Below are positions 1 to 6,356 of a stretch of 9,910 nt of DNA, one piece after another. The notes beneath the pieces were generated by a model. It saw nothing but the letters and a program-made list of their open reading frames with translations, did no database searches and was not told where the DNA came from. The position numbers and the translations under genes were made by a program. Source of the stretch: Erysipelotrichia bacterium (GTDB lineage: Bacteria; Bacillota_I; Bacilli_A; RFN20; CAG-826); the NCBI GenBank assembly GCA_012971835.1, contig JAAZFR010000128.1, positions 1-9,910 of the forward strand, given 5' to 3'. Numbering within the stretch: position 1 is the stretch's first letter; each line of letters opens with the position of its first letter.

Positions 1-150
1 ATCATCGATATTGGTAAAGATGGCGGTGATGCCGGCGGTCGTATTTTAGCCAAAGGAACGCCAGAGGATATTGCCGCATGTCCCGACTCTTATACTGGGC
101 AATATTTAAAAAATATTTTAAAAGGTAGTGAAAAGAAGGTTGTTGAATAG
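1..150 (+). CDS. uvrA: UvrABC excision nuclease subunit A, C-terminal end (partial)
   Basis: Only the last 49 codons are present; the frame is open from base 1 and stops at TAG 148-150. The peptide reads [20 protein letters not shown], then [17 protein letters not shown]. This is the family's closing signature: a D-x-G-x-x-GG-x-GG-x-I/L-x-A-x-GTPE strand of the second ABC ATPase domain, followed by the S-YTG-YL tail. UvrA is the cytosolic damage-recognition ATPase of nucleotide excision repair and loads UvrB on lesions. The catalytic Walker motifs and zinc modules lie outside the window, so integrity cannot be judged. lgt begins 36 bases downstream; in Bacillus subtilis hprK precedes lgt, but here there is no room for it. 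Identification is secure from the conserved tail. Confidence 0.93.
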   Translation: MIDIGKDGGDAGGRILAKGTPEDIAACPDSYTGQYLKNILKGSEKKVVE

Positions 151-186
151 CGCTTATAGTGATATTCTTTCAAACAGGTAATTATT

Positions 187-1479
187 ATGAAAGCACTCGG
201 TTACATTGGTTTAATTCTCGTTCTTGCATCTTTTGTTTTTTTACATTTAACCCTCAAGAAAATCGTTAAAAACGAACAACAAATAGTTTTGTTAAAAGAC
301 GAACTATTCAAATTAGTAGGCGCGATTGGCGCGGCTAGTCTTTTTTCTTTATTAGCGATGCTTGGTTTAATTCTTGGCAAAGGGTGGACGCTGACGGGCG
401 GTCAATACGCTATGTCTTTGATTGGAAGTTTTTTCTTCGGTCTTGGTCTTTCTACAATGTATGCAACTTTTGGTTTAAATTTTTATAAGCCAACTCTTGA
501 AAAAATAACTCTTAAATTTGTTCGCCTTTTCATGTACATCTCAATCCCAGTTATTATTATCTTCTTAGCACTTGCTAGTGAAGGAATAGCAGCTCATTTG
601 GTGTATCCTTTAGCTAATCGTATTTCTCTTACCGATGGTTTTGTCGATCCTTTTAATCACACGGCTCGATTTGCTGTCACTTTTTATGGGATCTTAATCG
701 TTAGTGGTGCCATTATTGTTTATTTCGTCGCTGATCATTTCTTCTTTAAAAAGTTTAAACGTCATGGCATTCTCGACACGACATTTTATATCGCCTTTCC
801 AGCCGGACTTGTCGGTGCGAGATTATGGTATTGCTATGTGTTGGAATTCGATCGCTACGCCAACGATTTTCTTGCTGTTTTACAAGTTTGGGATGGCGGC
901 TTGGCTATTATGGGAGGAGCAATTCTTGGCATTATTGTCGGAGTAACCTTTTTAATGGTTCGTCGCAAATACATCAATATTCGCTGGGCGATGGATGTTA
1001 TTGTTCCAGCGATTCTGATCGCACAAGCGATTGGCCGTTGGGGCAACTTTTTTAACATCGAAGTTCATGGTAATCAAGTCCTTGCTTCAGCATGGAGTTT
1101 CTTACCTTCTATTCTTACGAATAATTTGGCTTATAGTTCAACAAGTGGACACGCCGCTGCTGGATATATATATCTTCCTCTTTTCTTAATTGAATCAGTG
1201 ACAAACATTCTCGGCTATTTTGTCATTACTTATGGCGTGGGCAAAGGGCTAAGAAAATGGATATCGCTTGGTGATCTTTCAATGGGTTATCTAATTTGGT
1301 ATGGTGCAACTCGAGCAATCATGGAACCACTGCGCGATGGTAACTTTGAATACGGTGAATCTTGGATTTCTTCCTTCTTACTAATCGGCGTAGGCGTGAT
1401 TGGTATTATTGTTTTTCACGTTTATGATTACATTCGTAAAAAGAAGAATCTCGAGCCGAGAAATTATGAGACAGTTTAA
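187..1479 (+). CDS. lgt: Prolipoprotein diacylglyceryl transferase with long N-terminal membrane extension
   Basis: Lgt is an integral membrane enzyme that moves diacylglycerol from phosphatidylglycerol to the lipobox cysteine of prolipoproteins, the first step of lipoprotein maturation. The signature GRWGNFFNIEVHG is at residues 283-295; R284, N287, E292 and G295 match the essential residues of the family. The Y-G pair at 167-168 corresponds to the conserved N-terminal tyrosine, and a TR-x3-E-x2-R block is at 375-383. The WDGG-x3-MGG segment (235-244) has Met242 where E. coli has an essential His. At 430 residues it is far longer than the usual 260-300: residues 1-155 form an extra domain with about four membrane segments (near 3-22, 44-64, 73-96, 112-138) before the normal core. 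ATG 187 has only a weak AGG ribosome site at 176-178. The ppaX-like gene follows after 2 bases, so they are probably co-transcribed. Confidence 0.93.
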   Translation: MKALGYIGLILVLASFVFLHLTLKKIVKNEQQIVLLKDELFKLVGAIGAASLFSLLAMLGLILGKGWTLTGGQYAMSLIGSFFFGLGLSTMYATFGLNFYKPTLEKITLKFVRLFMYISIPVIIIFLALASEGIAAHLVYPLANRISLTDGFVDPFNHTARFAVTFYGILIVSGAIIVYFVADHFFFKKFKRHGILDTTFYIAFPAGLVGARLWYCYVLEFDRYANDFLAVLQVWDGGLAIMGGAILGIIVGVTFLMVRRKYINIRWAMDVIVPAILIAQAIGRWGNFFNIEVHGNQVLASAWSFLPSILTNNLAYSSTSGHAAAGYIYLPLFLIESVTNILGYFVITYGVGKGLRKWISLGDLSMGYLIWYGATRAIMEPLRDGNFEYGESWISSFLLIGVGVIGIIVFHVYDYIRKKKNLEPRNYETV

Positions 1480-1481
1480 AT

Positions 1482-2123
1482 ATGTATAAAATTGTCCTTT
1501 TTGATATGGATGGCACAATTGCCGATACAGACGGCATGCTTGTCGCTACTTTCATCGAACTATATCGCTTATATCGCCCTGATTATCAAGCGACGATTGA
1601 TCATATGCTCACTTTTTCCGGTCCGCCTATCTTTGATACTTTAAAACGCGAATTTCCTCATCTTGATCCTCAATTCGCCTTTGACGAATTTCGACGCCTC
1701 TCGCTTCCAAATTATAAAAAGCATGTAAAACCCTTTCCTTTTGTTCGCGAATTAGTTGAACAACTTCATGAGCGGGGAATCAAGGCAGGAATCGTCACTT
1801 CGAAACATCGCTATCCTTCGGAATACACAATTAGCTTGATGAAACTTGAAGGTATTTTTGATTTATTAATTGCTCATGATGATGTTAAAATGCCAAAACC
1901 TAATCCTGAAGGCATTTTCAAGGCGATGAATTTCTTTGGCATCAATAGCAAGAAAGAGGTTTTATTTGTCGGTGATACCTTAACTGATTATTTGACAGCG
2001 CGCAATGCCGGTGTTGATATCGCTTTGGTCACATGGACACCGCGCGACATCCCATCAGAAGTAAAGGCTGACTATTATATTGATTCGTTTCATAATTTTA
2101 TTGAGGTGATTAATGATGAATAA
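1482..2123 (+). CDS. ppaX: HAD-superfamily phosphatase, PpaX / phosphoglycolate phosphatase type
   Basis: A 213-residue cytosolic haloacid-dehalogenase hydrolase with all four motifs. Motif I is DMDGT with nucleophile D8 and acid/base D10. Motif II is T106-S107 in GIVTSK. The motif III lysine is in K139-PNP, and motif IV is GDTLTD with D165 and D169 binding Mg2+. The residue 15-85 stretch fits a C1-type helical cap. In Bacillus, PpaX follows lgt and hydrolyses the pyrophosphate released when HPrK/P dephosphorylates HPr(Ser-P); the length and place after lgt match it. The specific substrate is inferred from this position, since hprK is not adjacent and phosphoglycolate phosphatase (Gph) is hard to tell apart by sequence. 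There is no clear ribosome site. The start lies two bases after the lgt stop, which suggests translational coupling. The last 11 bases overlap trxB. Confidence 0.8.
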   Translation: MYKIVLFDMDGTIADTDGMLVATFIELYRLYRPDYQATIDHMLTFSGPPIFDTLKREFPHLDPQFAFDEFRRLSLPNYKKHVKPFPFVRELVEQLHERGIKAGIVTSKHRYPSEYTISLMKLEGIFDLLIAHDDVKMPKPNPEGIFKAMNFFGINSKKEVLFVGDTLTDYLTARNAGVDIALVTWTPRDIPSEVKADYYIDSFHNFIEVINDE

Positions 2124-3039
2124 GCAAATCGATGTGGCGATTATTGGTGGTGGAATCGCGGGAATTACTGCCGGTTTATATGTAAAACGAAGCAATCTAA
2201 GCGTTATCGCGATTGATCGTAACGTTTTTGGTGGTAAGCTCGCCAAACTTGGCGATATATATAATTACCCTGGTTTTGAAGCTATCAGCGGACCTGAATT
2301 GGCGTATAAACTAATGGAACAAGCCGAAAAAAATGGAGTTGAACTTGAATACGGTAATGTTTTAAACGTTACCAAACAAGACAATGGATTGTTTCTTGTT
2401 CAAACCGAAGAGCATTTTATTGAAGCAAAAGTCGTTATAATTGCTACTGGAACAATTGAAAAGCAGTTAGGTATTCCTGGTGAAAAACAATTTCTAAACC
2501 GTGGTGTTTCTTATTGTGCGACATGCGACGGTCCGCTTTACCGCAACAAAGAAGTTGCAGTTGTTGGCTATCTTGATACGGCTCTTGACGAAGCTATTTA
2601 CCTTTCGGGAATTGCTAAAAAAGTTTACCTCATCAGCAAAGTTCGTCTTGAGGATATTGAATCGAGCAAACTTCCTAATGCAATAAAGAGACCAAATATT
2701 GATATTCTCGCTTTTAGCGACGTCTTGTCGATTAAAGGCACTGACCATGTTGAAAGCATCTTGGTCAGCAACTTAGAAACAAACAATGAGCAGGAAATCA
2801 AAGTCAGTGCTGTTTTTCCCTATATCGGACAAAAAACATTAACTGAATTCCTTGCTAATCTTAAAGTTGAAACAAGGAATGGCTACTTAGTTGTCAGCAA
2901 GGATATGGAGACGAACGTTCCAGGTCTTCTAGCCGCTGGCGACACAATTGACAAAAAGCTGCGGCAGCTTGTGACGGCGGCTGGTGATGGTTGCATTGCT
3001 GCGGCGACAGCGATTCGCTACATCAAAGTTAGAAAATAG
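2113..3039 (+). CDS. trxB: Thioredoxin reductase-like flavoprotein lacking NADPH-binding motifs
   Basis: A 308-residue cytosolic class II flavoprotein of the low-molecular-weight thioredoxin reductase family. FAD site 1 is GGGIAG at 12-17. The redox-active disulfide is C135-A-T-C138 followed by D-G. FAD site 2 is TNVPGLLAAGD, ending at D277, followed by the typical LRQLVTAAGDGCIAA. In contrast, the dinucleotide fold that should read G-G-G-D/N-S-A reads VVGYLDTALDE (G152-Y-L-D-T-A157), and the HRR-x3-R signature that holds the NADPH 2'-phosphate is replaced by ISKVRLED (174-181). The protein may therefore use another electron donor, as in the ferredoxin-linked thioredoxin reductases of clostridia; this is an inference. 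Start: ATG 2113 or in-frame ATG 2116, both served by GAGGTGAT at 2103-2110 inside ppaX. The 11-base overlap with ppaX implies one operon. Upstream position next to lgt/ppaX matches the Bacillus neighbourhood. Confidence 0.88.
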   Translation: MMNKQIDVAIIGGGIAGITAGLYVKRSNLSVIAIDRNVFGGKLAKLGDIYNYPGFEAISGPELAYKLMEQAEKNGVELEYGNVLNVTKQDNGLFLVQTEEHFIEAKVVIIATGTIEKQLGIPGEKQFLNRGVSYCATCDGPLYRNKEVAVVGYLDTALDEAIYLSGIAKKVYLISKVRLEDIESSKLPNAIKRPNIDILAFSDVLSIKGTDHVESILVSNLETNNEQEIKVSAVFPYIGQKTLTEFLANLKVETRNGYLVVSKDMETNVPGLLAAGDTIDKKLRQLVTAAGDGCIAAATAIRYIKVRK

Positions 3040-3115
3040 CCTTTTATCAATGCTTTTTAGTCGATATTTATCATTTGTTCCCTTAACTTTTTGCTGTGAA
3101 AAGACCTATTTTTTG

Positions 3116-3148
3116 TAACATGTTATGTTATGATATGAGTTAGAAGGT
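3116..3148 (+). promoter_or_regulatory. Predicted extended -10 promoter and ribosome site of rapZ, with palindrome
   Basis: An extended -10 element TG-T-TATGAT lies at 3126-3134 with no convincing -35 box, as usual for extended -10 promoters. The predicted start is near 3141, just before the AGAAGG ribosome site at 3142-3147, which gives a very short leader to ATG 3154. A perfect 10-base palindrome, TAACATGTTA (3116-3125), directly abuts the element and could be an operator. The 114-base gap after trxB, the largest in the first 5 kb, supports a new transcription unit here. The promoter is motif-based only. Confidence 0.42.
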
Positions 3149-3153
3149 ATTTT

Positions 3154-4002
3154 ATGATTGAATTAATTATTTTAACTGGAGTGTCTGGCGCCGGAAAATC
3201 AACGGCTGTTCGAGCCTTTGAAGAAATGGATTACTATATCGTTGAAAACGTTCCTTTTTCTGTTATTCCCAAATTGTTTAGAGCCTTTGAGGATGATATG
3301 GTTCGTTTCCGCCGTACAGTTGTTGTTATGGCGATTGACGAAGCGCTTAAAGCTGCCACTAAAGCTCGGGAAAACGCAAACTTTAGAGTCACCTTTTTAG
3401 CCCTTGATGCTTCAGAGGCCGAACTCTTAACACGCTTTCGTTTAACTCGTCACATTCATCCAGCTCAGGCTCATGGTCTTTCGCTTGCAGATTCTATTGC
3501 TCGCGATCGAATCTTAATGGATAAATTACAAAAAGATGTCGATATGTATGTCGACACATCCGGAAAAACGGCGACTGAGTTACGGAAGTTTATTTTCACA
3601 AATATTCGTGGCATGGAAAGTGGAGACTTGACGATTAGCTTTGTGTCATTCGGCTTTAAACATGGAATTCCTTTTGATGTGGAAATGGTCTTTGATACAA
3701 GAATCGTCCCCAATCCATATTGGATTAGTGAATTGAAGGATATGACAGGTCTTGATGATCCAGTCAAAAAATTTGTTCTGGAAGATAAGGAAGCCCAAGA
3801 ATTAATAAGAAATATCGAAAAGTATCTTAATTATTATCTTGCCAAAGTCAAAGAAGAGGATCGTAACTTTTTTGTTGTCGGTATTGGCTGTAGCGGTGGT
3901 CAGCATCGTTCGGTTGTCATCGCCGAATATCTCACCAAGAAATACGAAAGCAAATATCGTACTCTTTGTCTACATCGCGATATCGGGAAATATAAAAAGT
4001 GA
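3154..4002 (+). CDS. rapZ: RapZ / YvcJ-family nucleotide-binding protein
   Basis: A 282-residue cytosolic P-loop protein. Walker A is GVSGAGKST at 9-17, followed by the family's aromatic-acidic segment (MDYYIVENVP, 25-34). The C-terminal domain carries the signature GIGCSGGQHRSV around C246, which is diagnostic for the RapZ/YvcJ family. In E. coli RapZ is an RNA-binding adaptor that senses glucosamine-6-phosphate and steers GlmZ decay. In B. subtilis YvcJ binds and hydrolyses nucleotides and affects competence; the role here is unknown. The ribosome site AGAAGG at 3142-3147 supports ATG 3154. The TGA stop (4000-4002) overlaps the GTG start of whiA as GTGA, so the two are translationally coupled. 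yvcK, usually between them in Firmicutes, is absent. Length and motifs look intact. Confidence 0.94.
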   Translation: MIELIILTGVSGAGKSTAVRAFEEMDYYIVENVPFSVIPKLFRAFEDDMVRFRRTVVVMAIDEALKAATKARENANFRVTFLALDASEAELLTRFRLTRHIHPAQAHGLSLADSIARDRILMDKLQKDVDMYVDTSGKTATELRKFIFTNIRGMESGDLTISFVSFGFKHGIPFDVEMVFDTRIVPNPYWISELKDMTGLDDPVKKFVLEDKEAQELIRNIEKYLNYYLAKVKEEDRNFFVVGIGCSGGQHRSVVIAEYLTKKYESKYRTLCLHRDIGKYKK

Positions 4003-4964
4003 GACCAACGATTTCGTTTACTCGTAAAGTCAAAGAAGAAATTGTTACCAAGCCCTTCAGTGAAGAACGTTTACGCTCCTTAGTTGCGGCCTTCATAAAA
4101 GTTAATGGTCGCATGGAAATCAAGAATCGCCATGTTGCGATTCTTTTACAAACCGAGAATGCAAAAATTGCTAAATTTATATATCTTATTATTCAACAAA
4201 TTTATGGCATTAATGTTCGCTTCTCTTACGAGAAGACAATGAAGTTTAAAAAGCGCACAACCTATAATATTATCATCGATCAAGAAGCCGAATATATCAT
4301 GGGTGATTTAGAAATATCCTTTCTCGAAGGTAAAATTGCCAAGAGCATCGTTTTTAATGACGACATGATTGGCGGATATTTAGCAGGCGCTTTTTTAGCC
4401 TCTGGTTCGGTTAATAGTCCACATAGTTCCAATTATCATTTTGAAGTTGCTGTCAATGATGAAAACTATGCAAAATGGTTTTTAAAACTAATTGAAAAGT
4501 ATAAGGGCGGTAGTTTTAATCCTAAAATTATTAAGCGGCGCGATCATTTTGTTATCTATTTAAAAAAATCAGATCAAATTGCCGATTTTTTAATTTTAAT
4601 GGGAGCCACCGATTCATCTCTTGAATTCGAAAATATTCGGATTGATCGTGAATTTGCCAATATTGGTAATCGTCTGCAAAATCTCGATACAGCGAATTAT
4701 GCCAAAACGATGAAGTCATCAAAAAAGCAAATTGCTGACTTGCGCGTTATCGATAAGATTTTAGGGGTTAATAATCTTGCAAATGAAAAACAGCGTCTAT
4801 TAGCAAAGATACGTTTAGAACACGAAGATGCGACCATGGATGAACTTGCATCGATAATGAGTGAAAGATTAGATAAAATCGTCACTAAATCGAATATTAA
4901 TCATCTTTTTCGGGCTTTGAGCATTCTTGCTAAACGTTATCGTGGAGAAAGAAGTGAAGACTAA
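3999..4964 (+). CDS. whiA: DNA-binding protein WhiA
   Basis: A 321-residue protein of the WhiA/YvcL family, which links chromosome biology and cell division (division and segregation in Bacillus, sporulation septation in Streptomyces). The N-terminal two-thirds is a degenerate LAGLIDADG homing-endonuclease fold, visible as GGYLAGAFLASGSVN at 125-139. The conserved NRLQNLDTANYAKT stretch is at 224-237. The C-terminal helix-turn-helix is roughly 277-315 (DATMDELASIMSERL, then KSNINHLFRALSILAKRY). No catalytic function is expected. The start is GTG 3999 inside the rapZ stop (GTGA overlap); its own ribosome site (GGGA at 3985-3988) is weak, so it probably depends on termination of rapZ translation. 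The 3' end overlaps the XRE gene by 11 bases. The assignment is firm. Confidence 0.94.
   Translation: MRPTISFTRKVKEEIVTKPFSEERLRSLVAAFIKVNGRMEIKNRHVAILLQTENAKIAKFIYLIIQQIYGINVRFSYEKTMKFKKRTTYNIIIDQEAEYIMGDLEISFLEGKIAKSIVFNDDMIGGYLAGAFLASGSVNSPHSSNYHFEVAVNDENYAKWFLKLIEKYKGGSFNPKIIKRRDHFVIYLKKSDQIADFLILMGATDSSLEFENIRIDREFANIGNRLQNLDTANYAKTMKSSKKQIADLRVIDKILGVNNLANEKQRLLAKIRLEHEDATMDELASIMSERLDKIVTKSNINHLFRALSILAKRYRGERSED
4944..4951 (+). promoter_or_regulatory. Ribosome binding site deciding the start of the XRE gene
   Basis: GGAGAAAG lies at 4944-4951, inside the end of whiA, and GGAG ends 6 bases before GTG 4954. This favours GTG 4954 over the in-frame TTG 4927 and GTG 4942, which have no purine-rich site at proper distance. 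Confidence 0.6.
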
Positions 4965-5181
4965 TTTGCAACTTGGTCGCAAGATAGCCAAACTTCGGAC
5001 TAGTCGTGGTTGGAATCAAGAAGAATTGGCTTTCCGTTCTAATTTAAATCGCAACTATTTGTCAGATTTAGAAAACGGACGGCGGAATCCATCACTTAAA
5101 GTGCTGGAAAAAATCGCCTTTGCCTTTGAAATTAATTTAGAGACACTATTTAAGGGAATAACCTCATTCCCCTTCATATAA
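4954..5181 (+). CDS. Small XRE-family helix-turn-helix regulator
   Basis: A 75-residue single-domain Cro/C1-type DNA-binding protein. From the chosen GTG start it begins MKTNLQLGRKIAKLRTSRGW. It continues with the textbook five-helix HTH: NQEELAFRSNLNRNYLSDLE forms helices 2-3 and ENGRRNPSLKVLEKIAFAFE forms helices 4-5. There is no ligand or dimerisation extension beyond the HTH. It resembles controller proteins of restriction systems and phage-type repressors, but no restriction or phage gene is nearby. It overlaps whiA by 11 bases and so is co-transcribed with rapZ-whiA. It sits directly upstream of gap, the place held by the glycolytic repressor cggR in Bacillus; CggR is a much larger SorC-type protein, so this is not its orthologue. 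Control of the gap promoter or of its own operon is an untested inference. An in-frame TTG at 4927 would add nine residues. Confidence 0.82.
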   Translation: MKTNLQLGRKIAKLRTSRGWNQEELAFRSNLNRNYLSDLENGRRNPSLKVLEKIAFAFEINLETLFKGITSFPFI

Positions 5182-5195
5182 AACGCTTGTTTTAT
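5152..5195 (+). other. Two consecutive hairpins at the 3' end of the XRE gene (possible weak terminator)
   Basis: Hairpin one: AAGGGAAT 5152-5159 pairs with ATTCCCCTT 5166-5174 with one bulged C, within the last codons of the XRE gene. Hairpin two: ATAAAAC 5178-5184 pairs perfectly with GTTTTAT 5189-5195 around loop GCTT. Neither is followed by a good U-tract, so termination of the rapZ-whiA-XRE transcript here is only possible. The second hairpin overlaps a partial cre-like sequence at 5178-5191 (11 of 14 positions). Confidence 0.35.
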
Positions 5196-5223
5196 GGTTT
5201 ACAGATGTCTCTTCACAAAAATT

Positions 5224-5237
5224 AGTAAACGCTTACA
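5224..5237 (+). promoter_or_regulatory. cre (catabolite-responsive element), predicted CcpA site of gap
   Basis: AGTAAACGCTTACA matches the consensus TGWAARCGYTWNCW at 13 of 14 positions; only the first base differs. It is nearly palindromic around the central CG (5230-5231). The centre lies about 54 bases upstream of the predicted gap start. This upstream face fits activation by CcpA with HPr(Ser-P), as known for Bacillus ackA and pta, better than roadblock repression. It also overlaps a -10-like TACAAT at 5234-5239. Motif match is seen; the regulatory sign is inferred. Confidence 0.65.
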
Positions 5238-5249
5238 ATACTTTTTTAC

Positions 5250-5278
5250 TTAAATAAAAGGACTATTTCCTATATAAT
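5250..5278 (+). promoter_or_regulatory. Predicted SigA-type promoter of gap-pgk-tpiA
   Basis: A perfect -10 box TATAAT lies at 5273-5278, with a weak -35 TTAAAT at 5250-5255 and 17-base spacing. The predicted start is near G5285, giving a leader of about 25 bases with a strong AAAGGAGG ribosome site (5294-5301) before ATG 5310. The weak -35 with an upstream cre fits a promoter that needs an activator. Confidence 0.65.
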
Positions 5279-5309
5279 AAACGCGGTAGAAAAAAAGGAG
5301 GACATATAT

Positions 5310-6347
5310 ATGTCAATTAAGATCGCAATAAATGGATTTGGAAGAATTGGCCGTCTCGCTTTTCGAAGAGCTTATGAGACTGGTGATTTTGAAGTTGTCG
5401 CAATTAACGATTTAGCGGATGCGGCTTCATTAGCTTATCTTCTAAAATATGACACCGCTCACAAACGTTTCGGTGTCAACGACATCACTGTCGATGTTGA
5501 AAAAAACGCAATTGTTTACAAGGGTAAAGTTATTCCTGTCATTGGTCAACCTGACCCTAAATTAATCAAATGGTCAGACTATGGTGCTGAACTTGTTCTA
5601 GAATGCACCGGCCGTTTTAAAGGAAAAGCTGATGCCTCTGTTCATATTACTGAAGGTGGAGCAAAAGGTGTTGTCATCTCTGCCCCAGCTGATAAAGAAA
5701 CACCAACCTTTGTCTATGGTGTTAACGAAAGCAAACTTACAAAAGATATGACGATTATCTCAGGTGCTTCATGTACGACAAACTGTTTAGCCCCTGTCGT
5801 TAAAGTTCTCGTTGACAAATTTGGCATTAAAGGTGGATACATGACGACCATTCATGCTTACACCAATGACCAAACGACACTTGACTTGGTCAAAAAAGGC
5901 AACAGTCGCCGGGGTCGTGCCGCCGCCGCCAACATCGTTCCAACGACAACTGGTGCTGCTAAAGCAATTAATCTTGTCATTCCGGAATTAAAGGGCCGCT
6001 TGCAAGGTGGCGCTCTCCGTGTCCCGGTCATTGATGGTTCATTAATTGACCTTTCCTTGTCGTTAGAAAAGAATGTCACTATTGAAGAAATTAATGCCGC
6101 TATGAAAGAAGCAGCTAACACCTATCTCAAGGATGTTCTTGATTATAACGAAGATGAAATCGTTAGTAGCGATATCATTGGCGCAACTGCTGGTTCAATC
6201 TTTGATGCGACGCAAACAGCCGTCTTCTCAAATCCAGAAGGGCAACAGTTTGTTAAGGTTGTCGCTTGGTATGATAACGAATACAGCTATACTTGCCAAT
6301 ACTTGCGTATTGCCAAAGAATTAGCTAAAGTTTTAGGAATAAAATAA
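5310..6347 (+). CDS. gap: Glyceraldehyde-3-phosphate dehydrogenase, type I
   Basis: A 345-residue cytosolic enzyme that oxidises glyceraldehyde 3-phosphate to 1,3-bisphosphoglycerate with NAD+ and phosphate. The N-terminal Rossmann motif is NGFGRIGR. The segment AINDLADAASLAYLLKYD has the Asp after INDL typical of NAD-preferring glycolytic GapA rather than NADP-linked GapB. The catalytic motif ASCTTNC contains nucleophile C155, assisted by H182 in TIHAYTNDQ. RGRAAAANIVPTTTGAAKAI and the C-terminal WYDNEYSYTCQ are both typical. Length is normal. It has the strongest ribosome site in the window, consistent with high expression. Genes for the next steps, pgk and tpiA, follow after an intrinsic terminator. 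Replacing residues such as LVKKGNSRRGR for the common P-x-KDLRRAR are minor and seem harmless. Assignment is firm; cofactor preference is inferred from sequence. Confidence 0.97.
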   Translation: MSIKIAINGFGRIGRLAFRRAYETGDFEVVAINDLADAASLAYLLKYDTAHKRFGVNDITVDVEKNAIVYKGKVIPVIGQPDPKLIKWSDYGAELVLECTGRFKGKADASVHITEGGAKGVVISAPADKETPTFVYGVNESKLTKDMTIISGASCTTNCLAPVVKVLVDKFGIKGGYMTTIHAYTNDQTTLDLVKKGNSRRGRAAAANIVPTTTGAAKAINLVIPELKGRLQGGALRVPVIDGSLIDLSLSLEKNVTIEEINAAMKEAANTYLKDVLDYNEDEIVSSDIIGATAGSIFDATQTAVFSNPEGQQFVKVVAWYDNEYSYTCQYLRIAKELAKVLGIK

Positions 6348-6356
6348 GTTCTCGGC

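Noticed and set aside
155..160. TATAGT as a -10 box for a separate lgt promoter
   Set aside because: No -35 box at 15-19 bases upstream and no extended TG; too common a hexamer in AT-rich DNA.
3040..3110. Terminator after trxB (CTTTT...AAAAG around 3088-3104)
   Set aside because: The stem is only A-T pairs with a G-C end and is too weak; no stable GC-containing hairpin with U-tract was found.
3999..4002. Possible TGA=Trp recoding, suggested by the Mollicutes-like gene content
   Set aside because: TGA 4000-4002 ends rapZ at the family's normal length exactly where whiA starts, and all tryptophans in the genes read TGG.
4927..4953. Longer XRE protein from TTG 4927
   Set aside because: The nine extra residues lie before the HTH start, have no ribosome site, and run further into whiA; GTG 4954 has a good one.
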